DNA of 26,048 nucleotides from Roseiarcus sp035308145 (GCA_035308145.1 DATGHD010000062.1:1-26048); one strand, 5' to 3'; shown: positions 1 through 8,193, counted from the first letter of the stretch. The notes: generated from the sequence alone by a model not told the origin. Translations and numbers: made by a program.

Positions 1-256
1 GATGGATACTCAAGGAAATGACCTTCGAGTGGCCAAGGGTGCCGACGGTAGCTTGCAGGAGTTTGTCGCGCTCCAAAGTGAATTGGCCATCGTGCCCATT
101 TACCACGGCATGCCTACCTATCTTGAGTCGATAGCTTTTTACGAGGAACAAGGTTTCAGGTTAAGCGCGTTTGTACCGAATAATGCCGGACACTTTCCCC
201 GCCTAGTCGACGTAGATTGCATAATGTACAATCATCGAAAGCTGCGAGCCCAATAG
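1..256 (+). CDS. FkbM-family methyltransferase, C-terminal fragment (5' end outside window)
   Basis: Only the last ~84 residues are present; the gene begins before the window. The fragment opens with MDTQGND, matching the K-[IM]-D-[TV]-[QE]-G motif in the second half of FkbM-type SAM-dependent methyltransferases, so the codon before base 2 is probably Lys. The following stretch (ELAIVPIYHGMPTY, then a GF-containing strand) is typical of the C-terminal end of FkbM proteins that carry the DTQG form. It ends at TAG 254-256. FkbM enzymes usually O-methylate sugars of surface polysaccharides or antibiotics; the acceptor cannot be told here. Its last 54 bases overlap the 3' end of the convergent PAP2 phosphatase gene. 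G+C is low compared with the housekeeping part of the window, as in the other two FkbM genes. Confidence 0.8.
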   Translation, partial: MDTQGNDLRVAKGADGSLQEFVALQSELAIVPIYHGMPTYLESIAFYEEQGFRLSAFVPNNAGHFPRLVDVDCIMYNHRKLRAQ

Positions 257-1237
257 TCTAAATTCGCGATAATTGGAAGCGGAATGAGTGTCAGTCGACA
301 GGCGATTGATTGATTGCGTGACAAATTGTTTTATGTCATCTCGGACCAAAGCCTTATCTATATCGGCCCGCGTCAACAATAACGGGCGGGATTCTATAAA
401 TGAAACACGCGGAACGTATGGATGAGCCCTTCGAGCGCCAGCCGTAGATCGACGAATTAGGGTTGCAGTCTGATAGCTGAGAAAGAACGCGACTGCGTAG
501 AAAAACGCTGGACGAGACTTTTCGAAGCCGGCGCATTTCTGGCCGGCTGAGATGATGCGAGGCGATTGCGACGCCCAGACGAATGCGCCAGCGAGCGCGC
601 CCCCGGCGACGAGATCAGTCGGATAATGTCCTCCCATCACGATGCGCATCATCTCGACCAGAATGATCCATGCCGCCGCGATCGCCCTGTATCTGAAGCC
701 GGAAAGAAAGATCGCCAACGTCAAGCCGAGGAAAACCGTTGCGTGATCGCTCGGGAATGAGCTCCAATCGTTGAAGCGGGGGACATAAGGAATGAAGGGC
801 AGCTGTTTGTAGCCAAGCGCGGCATCGTAAATGGGCCGGGGGTGGGTGGGCAGAGAATATTGGAGAAATCTGCTGCATACGCCGGCGACGACGGCGGCGA
901 TCACGCCGACGATTAGGCGGGCGCGGGCGTCGAGCCTGTCGTCGGCAAACCAGCAGAACCAAATCAGAGTCAACAATACGACGCCGGAATAAGTGAAGTA
1001 GCTGTCGAGGAGGAAGGCGAAACGATCGAAAAGGGCGCTTCGCGTGGCGAGGTCATTGATTGCCCGGGTGATCGGGAAATCGAAGATCGCGGGAAAGCGA
1101 ACAAGAAGGAACGACAGCAGCAGGATAACGAGGGAGATAACCGCGTTTCTCGCGGACTTATCGTTTGAGCACGCGATCACTATTCTCGCTTCCGGCGGCT
1201 CTGATTGAAGCTTGTTGCTCCCGCTACGATCGTCCAT
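203..1237 (-). CDS. PAP2-family phosphatase, BcrC-like (probable undecaprenyl-diphosphatase or lipid phosphatase)
   Basis: A 344-residue membrane protein read from ATG at 1237. The frame is open 65 codons further upstream, but that extension is Arg/Pro-rich and looks non-coding. PAP2 motifs are in order: HPRP at 132-135, SSFPSDHA at 159-166 (acid/base His165), and R198-x5-H204-x3-D208 (nucleophile His204). The PSDH form, rather than PSGH, is typical of BcrC-type undecaprenyl pyrophosphate phosphatases. Hydrophobic segments lie near 31-48, 84-98, 107-122, 166-180 and 185-200. The catalytic sites would face the periplasm, recycling lipid carrier or dephosphorylating lipid A or phosphatidic acid. 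A tail of about 110 residues follows the core, with one more hydrophobic segment at 242-260 and then ~80 soluble residues that I do not recognise. Its neighbours are glycan-modification genes, which suits a lipid-carrier role. The substrate is inference. Confidence 0.82.
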   Translation of the reverse strand: MDDRSGSNKLQSEPPEARIVIACSNDKSARNAVISLVILLLSFLLVRFPAIFDFPITRAINDLATRSALFDRFAFLLDSYFTYSGVVLLTLIWFCWFADDRLDARARLIVGVIAAVVAGVCSRFLQYSLPTHPRPIYDAALGYKQLPFIPYVPRFNDWSSFPSDHATVFLGLTLAIFLSGFRYRAIAAAWIILVEMMRIVMGGHYPTDLVAGGALAGAFVWASQSPRIISAGQKCAGFEKSRPAFFYAVAFFLSYQTATLIRRSTAGARRAHPYVPRVSFIESRPLLLTRADIDKALVRDDIKQFVTQSINRLSTDTHSASNYREFRLLGSQLSMIVHYAIYVD

Positions 1238-1659
1238 GACGCCGCCCCGTTCCAAGAGAATGCGCGCCGCCCCGCGGGCAAACCAGAATGGCCATATTAA
1301 CCACGGGGACTGCCCGTGACAAAATGGCGGCATCGAAGAGCGAAATGCTTGTTTGAAGCCCGCCGCGCGCGGCCAGCCCCCGGCTGAGGATAGGACGGGC
1401 GCGATACGCATGCGCCCAAACAAGGAATCCATCTTGCTGATTTGGACGGGGCTGGCGGCGTTTCCGACGAACCGGACGTCCGCTGAGCATGGCCACGGCG
1501 GGTTCCTAATTGTTCTCGTCGGAACCGGCGGGCGATGTTTCGTATGCGGAGTGGAACCGTGCGCGGCGAGGAATCAGCTCTGCCGGATGAAGTCGATTTT
1601 CACTGCGAGGGATTATTGAGTCATCTCGATGTAACGGGGCAACTTGCGAGGGTGGCGTT
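1238..1659. other. Intergenic region between divergent PAP2 and FkbM genes, with one short stem-loop
   Basis: These 422 bases separate divergent genes, so both promoters should lie here. Short open frames exist on both strands, but their products are Arg/Pro/Ala-rich and match nothing I know. One perfect 6-bp stem, CACGGG at 1302-1307 and CCCGTG at 1313-1318 with a 5-base loop, lies about 65 bases upstream of the PAP2 start and could be an operator or a 5'-UTR hairpin. I see no convincing -35/-10 pair. Confidence 0.4.
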
Positions 1660-2523
1660 ATGAAAATTCCTGCGACGATTCGGGCGGCCTTCTGGTGGAA
1701 CCGAAACGGCATTAGGGGCAAGGCGGCGATTCCTAAGGCGCTCGGGAGGCTCCGGGGAGGGACGGGTCTGTATATCCGTACGCGAAGCGGCGGAAAGCTA
1801 TCCGTGGATCACGATAATTTGGATGTATACGCGTACATTTACAATTCGGGCGGTCATTGGGACGCGACCATAATGAATATATGCGAAAGATTGCTAAGGC
1901 CGGGGGACGTGTACTATGACATAGGAGCAAATACCGGCATTTTCTCGATTGACGCTGCCTACGCGATCCGCGATCTTCGTGTGTACTGTTTCGAACCGCA
2001 ACCAACGTTGGCTCGGAACATCAAACGATCAATTGACGCAAATGGTTTTGATCAGGTGCGTTGCGTGGAATGCTTGCTTGGTCCAGAAGACGGCGAAAGG
2101 GCGCTCTATCTAACCAGCCATTCCATCCACGCTTCGATTGTTCCACGCGAGTCTCGATTCGAGAGGATAAATGTAAGAATGCGATCGCTCGATAGTCTTG
2201 TGCGCTCTCAGGAGATAACGCCGCCGGATATCATGAAGATGGATGTCGAAGGTTCAGAAATTGAGGTGCTCATGGGCGCGCGCGAGATTGTGGCGGCCAA
2301 TGAACCGAGCATCATCTTTGAAGCAGATGAAAATCTGCTCCGCGTGAACAAAAAGGTCGAAGACGTCCTGGGCTGTGTGAACGCAATAGCCCCATATCAG
2401 ATACTAAAGATCAACGAAGACGGCGGGCTGAGCTCAGTTGAAGGCCGGCCCTCGTATGGAAACTATCTTGCGCTCGCGCCCAAACACGTCGCGCGCCTGC
2501 TTGACCGAAGGGACGTCCGGTAG
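1660..2523 (+). CDS. FkbM-family SAM-dependent methyltransferase
   Basis: A complete 287-residue protein. The SAM-binding motif YYDIGANTGIFSI is at 85-97, the acidic strand-end motif FEPQP at 111-115, and the FkbM signature MKMDVEGSE at 192-200. The length is normal for the family. The first ~80 residues are variable and probably hold acceptor-binding elements. The ATG at 1660 is preceded by GAGGG with suitable spacing. FkbM enzymes O-methylate hydroxyls, mostly on sugars of O-antigen, capsule or exopolysaccharide, so the role here is probably glycan methylation in the cytoplasm before export. It is one of three FkbM genes in 3.6 kb. It shares only the motif skeleton with the gene at 2697, so they are not a recent duplication. 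G+C is close to half, clearly below the core genes, which suggests horizontal exchange. Confidence 0.88.
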   Translation: MKIPATIRAAFWWNRNGIRGKAAIPKALGRLRGGTGLYIRTRSGGKLSVDHDNLDVYAYIYNSGGHWDATIMNICERLLRPGDVYYDIGANTGIFSIDAAYAIRDLRVYCFEPQPTLARNIKRSIDANGFDQVRCVECLLGPEDGERALYLTSHSIHASIVPRESRFERINVRMRSLDSLVRSQEITPPDIMKMDVEGSEIEVLMGAREIVAANEPSIIFEADENLLRVNKKVEDVLGCVNAIAPYQILKINEDGGLSSVEGRPSYGNYLALAPKHVARLLDRRDVR

Positions 2524-2578
2524 CGGTTTTAGAAACCACGAACCGGCTCCTCGACCTCGGTATCGCATAATGGCCCGT

Positions 2579-2593
2579 AACGGCTCAGCCGTT
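2579..2593. repeat. Short perfect inverted repeat between two FkbM genes
   Basis: AACGGCT (2579-2585) and AGCCGTT (2587-2593) flank a single base. As RNA this would fold as a 6-bp stem with a 3-base loop. No T-run follows, so it is not a classical terminator. It sits 56 bases after the upstream stop codon and about 105 bases before the next start, and could mark a transcript end or a protein-binding site. Confidence 0.35.
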
Positions 2594-2696
2594 CCTCGCC
2601 TTCCGCGACTTCTCCACGCCGCCGACAAGCAACTTTGGCGCGAGCGGCCTTGACGATAGTCCTGACAACCTTGGGGGCGATGAACGGATCAAACCG

Positions 2697-3557
2697 ATGG
2701 TCCTGAACGCGCTCGGCAATCTCCACAGACTCTTCTCCACGCACCCTCTCAGCCGACACGCGCCCATGCAGGCGTGGCTGCGCTTTGCGTCCTGGCAGGT
2801 GCGAAGCAGGATCAGCGAGGAGGTTGTGGTCCCATGGGTGGACGGACAGCGGCTGGCCGTACGCAATGGCATGACTGGCGCCACCGGCAACATTTATGTC
2901 GGACTCCACGAGTTCGCCGACATGATGTTTCCTCTTCACTTTCTCAGAGACCGCGATTTGTTCTTTGACGTCGGCGCAAACGTCGGCACATATACCGTGC
3001 TCGCGTCAGGCGTTTGCAAGGCGAAGACTTGGGCGTTCGAACCCGACCCGCTGACCGTCGAGCGGCTTGCGCGAAACGTCGAGGTCAATCACTTAGCCGA
3101 TTTAGTCACGATTTTCGAATGCGCCATCGGGGCGGTTCAGGGCGCTGTGCATGTAACAACCGGTCGCGACACGTTAAATCGAGTCGCCTCCGGCTCGGAG
3201 GCGGACGTTCGGAGCGTCCGCCAGGAAACCTTGGACGGTCTCACTGCGTCGGTCGGACCGATCATGCTGAAGATCGATGTCGAAGGATACGAAGCAAACG
3301 TCCTCTGCGGCAGTCACGCGCTGCTCGTCAATTCGCTCCTGAAGGCGGTCGAATTGGAGACCGTCGACGAGGACATTCATCGTATCATGATCGATAGCGG
3401 ATTTGAGCGAGCCTACTATCAACCGTTCACCAGAAATCTGCACGCCGCGCCTGTGGAGCCGCCAGCTTCGAACGCCCTGTTCGTTAGAGATCGGCAATTT
3501 GTCCAAGAAAGACTCCGAACGGCGCGGAAGATCAACATTCTCGGCGTCAGGATCTAG
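2697..3557 (+). CDS. FkbM-family SAM-dependent methyltransferase
   Basis: A 286-residue protein. SAM-binding motif I, LFFDVGANVGTYT, is at 88-100; FEPDP is at 114-118; and the FkbM signature LKIDVEGYEANVL is at 191-203. The N-terminal 70 residues are variable. The start at 2697 was chosen because a GGA lies eight bases upstream and because a nearby ATG at 2680 is in another frame. Its probable role is O-methylation of a surface-glycan sugar or related acceptor. It lies 173 bases downstream of the previous FkbM gene in the same direction and may be co-transcribed with it. Base composition is intermediate between the AT-richer gene before it and the core genes after 5000. The acceptor substrate cannot be inferred from the sequence. 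Confidence 0.88.
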   Translation: MVLNALGNLHRLFSTHPLSRHAPMQAWLRFASWQVRSRISEEVVVPWVDGQRLAVRNGMTGATGNIYVGLHEFADMMFPLHFLRDRDLFFDVGANVGTYTVLASGVCKAKTWAFEPDPLTVERLARNVEVNHLADLVTIFECAIGAVQGAVHVTTGRDTLNRVASGSEADVRSVRQETLDGLTASVGPIMLKIDVEGYEANVLCGSHALLVNSLLKAVELETVDEDIHRIMIDSGFERAYYQPFTRNLHAAPVEPPASNALFVRDRQFVQERLRTARKINILGVRI

Positions 3558-3576
3558 CGCTGCTGCTATTCAGCGC
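3557..3576 (+). terminator. Weak stem-loop after FkbM gene
   Basis: GCGCTG (3557-3562) can pair with CAGCGC (3571-3576) around an 8-base loop, starting at the last base of the stop codon. There is no immediate T-run; an AT-rich stretch with seven consecutive T begins about 45 bases later. Possible transcript end before rfbA, weak evidence. Confidence 0.3.
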
Positions 3577-3754
3577 GCCGATTCGAATTCAATCTCAATT
3601 TGATTTGACGAGTTCGGTACAATTTTTTTGCTCTTTCGGGCCGATATCGCGCCAAAGTCCGTCGCTGTCTACCACCGTAACCGCCTGATATGAATAGAAG
3701 GCGTAAAAAACGCGTCTTTGTCGATGAAATATAAATCAAAATCGGGGAACCTAG
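3577..3754. promoter_or_regulatory. AT-rich leader upstream of rfbA
   Basis: This is one of the most AT-rich stretches of the window and lies directly upstream of rfbA, so it probably carries its promoter. A TATAAA is at 3730-3735 but has no TTGAC-like -35 at the right distance. A TTGACG at 3605-3610 likewise lacks a good -10. The rfbA ribosome binding site GGGGA is at 3744-3748, six bases before the ATG at 3755. Confidence 0.35.
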
Positions 3755-4621
3755 ATGAAGGGAATTATCCTAGCGGGCGGCTCCGGAACGCGGCTCTATC
3801 CGATTACGAATGCGATCTCGAAGCAATTGACGCCGGTTTATGATAAACCGATGATCTACTATCCGCTGTCGACTCTGATGCTGGCGGGGTTGCGGGACAT
3901 TTTAATCATAACCACCCCTCGAGATCAGGACCTGTTTCGCCTGCTCCTAAATGACGGATCTGACTGGGGACTAAGAATTTCTTACGCGACGCAGGATCAG
4001 CCGCGCGGCTTGGCGGACGCCTTCATCCTCGGCCGGGAATTCGTGGGGGACGATCGCGTCGCCCTCATCCTTGGTGATAATCTGTTTTATGGACATGATC
4101 TTCCCGCGCTCCTTCTTCGGTCGGCGCAACGACAGGAAGGAGCGACGATCTTTGCGTATCGAGTCGCCGATCCGCAGCGTTATGGCGTCATTGAATTCGA
4201 CGAGGCTAAGCGCGCCAGATCAATTGAAGAAAAACCGGCGCAACCAAAATCGCATTATGCCGTAACCGGCCTATATTTTTACGATAATCGGGTTCTTGAC
4301 ATCGCTGCGGCGGTTAAGCCCTCCGCGCGCGGCGAGATTGAAATCACCGACGTCAACCGCGCCTATATCGAAAAGGGCGAACTTAACGTCGAGATCATGG
4401 GACGCGGCTTTGCCTGGCTCGACACTGGAACGATCGATTCGCTGTTGGACGCGTCGCAGTTCGTGCAGATCGTCGAGCGTAGGCAAGGCACGAAGATGAG
4501 TTGCGTCGAGGAGATCGCATTTCGATTGGGATTTATCGACGCCGAGCAATTGCGACGGCTCGCTAGCCGATGCGCCAATTCGGCCTATGGCGCCTATCTA
4601 AAGAGCGTCCTAGTGGATTGA
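3755..4621 (+). CDS. rfbA: Glucose-1-phosphate thymidylyltransferase
   Basis: A 288-residue RmlA/RfbA, the normal length. It joins glucose-1-phosphate and dTTP to give dTDP-glucose, the entry step to dTDP-L-rhamnose and other dTDP-deoxysugars. Nucleotidyltransferase signatures are visible: KGIILAGGSGTRLYP at 2-16, KQLTPVYDKPMIYYPLS around 23-39, LILGDNLFYG near 105, an EEKP loop near 165, TGLYFYD near 179 and WLDTGT near 228. The ATG at 3755 has a well-placed GGGGA. None of rfbB, rfbC or rfbD is adjacent, so either they lie elsewhere or dTDP-glucose feeds another sugar. A strong stem-loop follows the stop codon by ten bases. The sequence is highly typical of the family, so the annotation is secure; only the downstream sugar is unknown. 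Confidence 0.96.
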   Translation: MKGIILAGGSGTRLYPITNAISKQLTPVYDKPMIYYPLSTLMLAGLRDILIITTPRDQDLFRLLLNDGSDWGLRISYATQDQPRGLADAFILGREFVGDDRVALILGDNLFYGHDLPALLLRSAQRQEGATIFAYRVADPQRYGVIEFDEAKRARSIEEKPAQPKSHYAVTGLYFYDNRVLDIAAAVKPSARGEIEITDVNRAYIEKGELNVEIMGRGFAWLDTGTIDSLLDASQFVQIVERRQGTKMSCVEEIAFRLGFIDAEQLRRLASRCANSAYGAYLKSVLVD

Positions 4622-4631
4622 CTCCAACGCT

Positions 4632-4663
4632 TGCTTCCCTCGCGCGACAGCGGCGAGGAAGCA
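4632..4663 (+). terminator. Strong stem-loop after rfbA
   Basis: TGCTTCCCTCGC (4632-4643) pairs with GCGAGGAAGCA (4653-4663): eleven pairs with one bulged C and a 9-base loop, ten bases after the rfbA stop. No T-run follows, so if it ends transcription it is not a canonical intrinsic terminator. It could also protect the rfbA mRNA 3' end. Confidence 0.5.
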
Positions 4664-4735
4664 GTCTGGATCGGCGGTCCAAACGAATGGGTCGTCTCGC
4701 CGGACGGCGGCGAAAGCGCCAGATCGAGGACACAA

Positions 4736-5023
4736 ATGAGCATCCTCAGGACAGTCGCCAAGGCCGTTTTGCCGAACCCTTATTACGCTGCGCTCCGCAG
4801 ACTTAAGGGCCGATATAATGCGGTGGCCGGACGGGATTGGGTAAGTTTCGATGCGTCGACGCAGTCAAATATTGAGCCGCTGCACTCGTACTGGCAACTC
4901 CTTTCCAATCTCTTTTGTTTGGGGTGCGCGCCGCGCTCTCCAACCGCCGGCGCGCGCCTCGCAACCCAGCAAGTTTGTCGCTTCGCGCGATTATCCCCGC
5001 CGATACGGTCTCATAGGGTCTGA
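4736..5023 (+). pseudogene. Short ORF with good start site, probably 5' stump of a disrupted glycan-locus gene
   Basis: The ATG at 4736 is preceded by GAGGA with a 5-base spacer, a convincing translation start. The first ~60 residues (MSILRTVAKAVLPNPYYAAL, then a basic RLKGRYNAV segment, then WVSFDASTQSN and a SYWQLL helix) look like a normal protein N-terminus. After about residue 60 the product becomes Arg/Pro/Ser-rich with low-complexity runs and stops at 5021-5023, already inside the end of the convergent phosphomannomutase gene. This fits a gene cut by recombination at about 4920, leaving its start behind. I cannot name the parent; similar N-termini occur on glycosyltransferases and methyltransferases of surface loci. 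It could also be a real 95-residue protein. It lies just where base composition rises back to the level of the core genome. Confidence 0.4.
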
Positions 5024-6510
5024 TTATACACTCCGACCTCCGGATTCTCGCGCAGCACGCCGTCGATCGCCTTGAACATATCGCGCATCCGCGCCTCTGA
5101 GACAGGGCTCTCCACAACGACCACCAGCTCAGGTTTATTCGACGAGGCGCGCACCAGACCCCATGTTCCGTCCTCAACCGTCGCGCGCACCCCATTGACA
5201 GTCACGACGTCGCGAATCTTCTGCCCTGCTAAGCCCTCGCTCTTATCTCGCATCGCCTGAATGCGGGCGATGACCTTGTCAACCACCGCGTATTTGACCT
5301 CGTCCGCGCAATGCGGCGACATGGTCGGCGAACCGAAAGTGCGCGGCAGGTCGCGATAGAGATCGGCCATCGATTTTTGCGGATTGCGGTCGAGAATGTC
5401 GAGAATCGCAATCGCGGTCACGAGGCCGTCGTCATAGCCGCGGCCGATCGGCTGGTTGAAGAAGAAATGCCCGGATTTCTCGAAGCCGGCGAGGGCGTTT
5501 AACTCGCTGACCCGCCGTTTGATATGCGAGTGACCGGTCTTCCAGTAATCGATCTTGACGCCGTTAGCGATCAGAGCCGGATCCGTCGCAAAGAGCCCGG
5601 TCGATTTGACGTCGACGACGAAGCTCGGGCCTTTATGGAGGGTCGACAAGTCTCGGGCGAGCATCACGCCGATCTTATCGGCGAAGATTTCCGCGCCTTC
5701 ATTGTCAACGACGCCGCAGCGGTCGCCATCGCCGTCAAAGCCGAGCGCGAGATCAGCGCCCGATCGGCGCACGGCCTCGGCCATGGCGCGCAGCATATGC
5801 AAGTCCTCGGGATTGGGATTATAGCGCGGGAAGGTATGATCGAGCTCCGTGTCCAGCGGCACGACCTCGACGCCCAGCGCGCTCAAAATCTGCGGCGCAA
5901 AAGCGCCCGCTGTGCCGTTGCCGGAGGCCACGACCGCCTTGATCTTGCGCTTGAGCTTCGGCCGATTGGTCAAATCGGCGATGTAGCGCGCCGGGAAATT
6001 CTCGATGAAGCGGTAAGCGCCGCCTTCGGCGTAACGGAATTTCCCGCCGATAACAATATCGCGTAGGCGGCCCATCTCTTCCGGCCCAAAGGTCAACGGC
6101 CGGCTTGCCCCCATTTTTACGCCTGTCCACCCATTGTCATTGTGCGAGGCGGTGATCATGGCGACCGCAGGGACATCGAGCTCGAATTGCGCAAAATAGG
6201 CCATCGGCGTGATAGCGAGGCCGATATCGTGGACGCGCGCGCCGGCGGCCATTAGGCCGGAGATCAGGGCGTATTTGATCGAGGAGGAATAGGACCGAAA
6301 GTCGTGACCGGTCACAGCTTCTGGCGCGACGCCAATATCATGGAGCAGCGTTCCAAGGCCTAAACCGAGGGCCTGCACGCCCATGAGGTTAATTTCTTTT
6401 TCGAAGAGCCAGCGCGCGTCATATTCGCGAAAGCCTGTCGGCTTTACTAGCGGGCTTGATTCATAGGCGTAAGTGTTCGAGGAAAGCGCGGCTCGAGGCG
6501 TTGGGTACAT
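5011..6510 (-). CDS. Phosphomannomutase/phosphoglucomutase
   Basis: A 499-residue alpha-D-phosphohexomutase that interconverts the 1- and 6-phosphates of mannose (and usually glucose) in the cytoplasm. All four signature regions are present: the phosphoserine loop TASHNDNG with Ser122, the metal loop FDGDGDR at 258-264, the sugar-specificity loop FEKSGHFFF near 343-351, and the phosphate-binding loop VRASSNKPE at 453-461. The length fits the bacterial PMM/PGM group. The ATG at 6510 has GAGG five bases upstream. It lies 48 bases downstream of the guanylyltransferase/isomerase gene on the same strand, so the two form an operon covering fructose-6-phosphate to GDP-mannose. The operon feeds mannosylated, fucosylated or rhamnosylated surface glycans made by genes such as those to its left. 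Whether it prefers mannose or glucose phosphates cannot be read with certainty. Confidence 0.94.
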   Translation of the reverse strand: MYPTPRAALSSNTYAYESSPLVKPTGFREYDARWLFEKEINLMGVQALGLGLGTLLHDIGVAPEAVTGHDFRSYSSSIKYALISGLMAAGARVHDIGLAITPMAYFAQFELDVPAVAMITASHNDNGWTGVKMGASRPLTFGPEEMGRLRDIVIGGKFRYAEGGAYRFIENFPARYIADLTNRPKLKRKIKAVVASGNGTAGAFAPQILSALGVEVVPLDTELDHTFPRYNPNPEDLHMLRAMAEAVRRSGADLALGFDGDGDRCGVVDNEGAEIFADKIGVMLARDLSTLHKGPSFVVDVKSTGLFATDPALIANGVKIDYWKTGHSHIKRRVSELNALAGFEKSGHFFFNQPIGRGYDDGLVTAIAILDILDRNPQKSMADLYRDLPRTFGSPTMSPHCADEVKYAVVDKVIARIQAMRDKSEGLAGQKIRDVVTVNGVRATVEDGTWGLVRASSNKPELVVVVESPVSEARMRDMFKAIDGVLRENPEVGVYNQTL

Positions 6511-6558
6511 GAGACCTCAGAGGAATCGGGTGCGCGAAGGGATGGGCGCGCGAGACGA

Positions 6559-7968
6559 TCACACCCGGTTATAGACGTCCTCTATCCTAATGATGTCGTC
6601 CTCGCCAAGATAGCTGCCGGTCTGGACCTCGATCAGTTCGAGATTGATCTTTCCGGGATTGGCCAGGCGATGCTCGCAGCCGATCGGCAGATAGACGGAT
6701 TCGTTTTCGTGCACGTGAAGGATTTCGCCGTTGCGCGTGACCTCCGCCGTGCCGCGCACCACCACCCAATGCTCGGCGCGGTGGAAGTGCTTTTGCAGCG
6801 ATAAACGCCCGCCCGGTTTCACGACGATGCGCTTGACCTGATAGCGCGCGCCCTCGTCGACCGTTTGGTAATAGCCCCAGGGACGATAGGCGCGCTTGTG
6901 CTCGGCCGCCTCGCGGCGCTTGTCCGCCTTCAGCTTGTCGACGAGCGGCTTGACCATCTCGGTGCGTTTGAGGTCGGCGACCAGCACGGCGTCCGGCGTC
7001 GCAACGACGACGACGTTCTCGAGGCCGACGACGGCGGTCAGCTGCTCGCTCGAACGGACGAGCACATTGCGCGAATCAAGCGCGACCGCGGACCCGCGCA
7101 GACTGTTGCCGTCGCTGTCGCGCTCGCTCAACCGCCAGACCGTCGACCAGAGGCCGACGTCCGACCAGCCGACGTCGGCGGCGATCACCGCCGCCTTGTC
7201 GGTTCGCTCCATCACCGCATAGTCGATCGACTTCTTCGGCGCACGGGCGAAGGCGACGCCGTCGAGCAAGAGAAAGTCGAGGTCTTTTCGCGCGCCCGCG
7301 ACCGCTTCTTTCGCGGCCCTCGCCATTTCCGGCTCGAAGCGTTCGATCTCTTGCAGCATCGTGTCGGCGCGAAAGATGAAATTGCCGGAGTTCCATAAGT
7401 AGCCCTCGGCCACGAAGCGCTCGGCCTCGGCGGCCTCCGGCTTTTCGACGAAGGCGGCTACCCTGCGCAGCTTGCCGCCAAGCGGCTCGCCTGGGCGGAT
7501 ATAGCCGTAGCTCGTGGCCGGGTGATCCGGTTTGACCCCGAAAGTGACGATGAGGCCGCGCGCCGCCGCCTCGCCGGCCTCCCGGCAGAGTTCGGCGAAG
7601 CGCTTGCCGTCGCTGAAGACGTGATCGGCGGCGAGAACGGCGACGACCGCGTCGGGCGTGGCGCGAGCGGCGAGAATCGCGGCGGTCGCCACCGCCGGAC
7701 CGCTGTCGCGCCGCGTCGGCTCCAACACGATCGTCGCCTTGGCGCCGATCTCCTCGAGCTGTTCGGCGACGTGGAAGCGATAGTCGATGTTGGCGATGGC
7801 GATCGGCTCTTCGAAGATGGTCCGGTCATCAAGGATTTTGACGATCGACTGAAAGGTCGAGGTCTCGCCGATCAGCGGGATGAATTGCTTTGGCAGGCTC
7901 TCGCGCGATTCCGGCCAGACCCGCGTACCCGCGCCGCCGCACATGATGACCGGAATGATTTTCGCCAT
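6559..7968 (-). CDS. manC: Mannose-1-phosphate guanylyltransferase / mannose-6-phosphate isomerase (bifunctional)
   Basis: A 469-residue two-domain enzyme of the ManC/XanB/AlgA type. The N-terminal nucleotidyltransferase domain (about 1-350) starts with PVIMCGGAGTRVWPESRESL and the KQF motif near 27-29, and contains the EKPE loop and the GWSDVG segment; it makes GDP-mannose from mannose-1-phosphate and GTP. The C-terminal cupin domain (about 360-465) carries KPGGRLSLQKHFHRAEHW, whose histidines bind the metal of type II phosphomannose isomerase. The gene therefore supplies the first and last steps of GDP-mannose synthesis, with the phosphomannomutase encoded 48 bases downstream supplying the middle one. 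The ATG at 7968 is preceded by GGGGA. The promoter should lie in the 149 bases between this gene and the tRNA gene. The assignment is secure by length, motifs and partner gene. Confidence 0.95.
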   Translation of the reverse strand: MAKIIPVIMCGGAGTRVWPESRESLPKQFIPLIGETSTFQSIVKILDDRTIFEEPIAIANIDYRFHVAEQLEEIGAKATIVLEPTRRDSGPAVATAAILAARATPDAVVAVLAADHVFSDGKRFAELCREAGEAAARGLIVTFGVKPDHPATSYGYIRPGEPLGGKLRRVAAFVEKPEAAEAERFVAEGYLWNSGNFIFRADTMLQEIERFEPEMARAAKEAVAGARKDLDFLLLDGVAFARAPKKSIDYAVMERTDKAAVIAADVGWSDVGLWSTVWRLSERDSDGNSLRGSAVALDSRNVLVRSSEQLTAVVGLENVVVVATPDAVLVADLKRTEMVKPLVDKLKADKRREAAEHKRAYRPWGYYQTVDEGARYQVKRIVVKPGGRLSLQKHFHRAEHWVVVRGTAEVTRNGEILHVHENESVYLPIGCEHRLANPGKINLELIEVQTGSYLGEDDIIRIEDVYNRV

Positions 7969-8117
7969 CGGATCCCCATTCAGCTGCCGCTTCGAGCAGC
8001 GCGCTTATAGGCGCGCCGATGCTCGCAAGCGAAAGATTCTTCAGCTCGCCCATAGGGCAATGAGCGCAACGCGAACGATTTGCGCGGGTAAAGAAATACT
8101 TTTTGCTAGAGACTGCT

Positions 8118-8193
<76 letters not shown>

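Noticed and set aside
1353..1619. 88-codon plus-strand frame in the PAP2-FkbM gap
   Set aside because: No family resemblance, no convincing ribosome binding site, and composition like non-coding frames.
3605..3640. TTGACG as a -35 element for rfbA
   Set aside because: No acceptable -10 sequence at 16-18 bases spacing.
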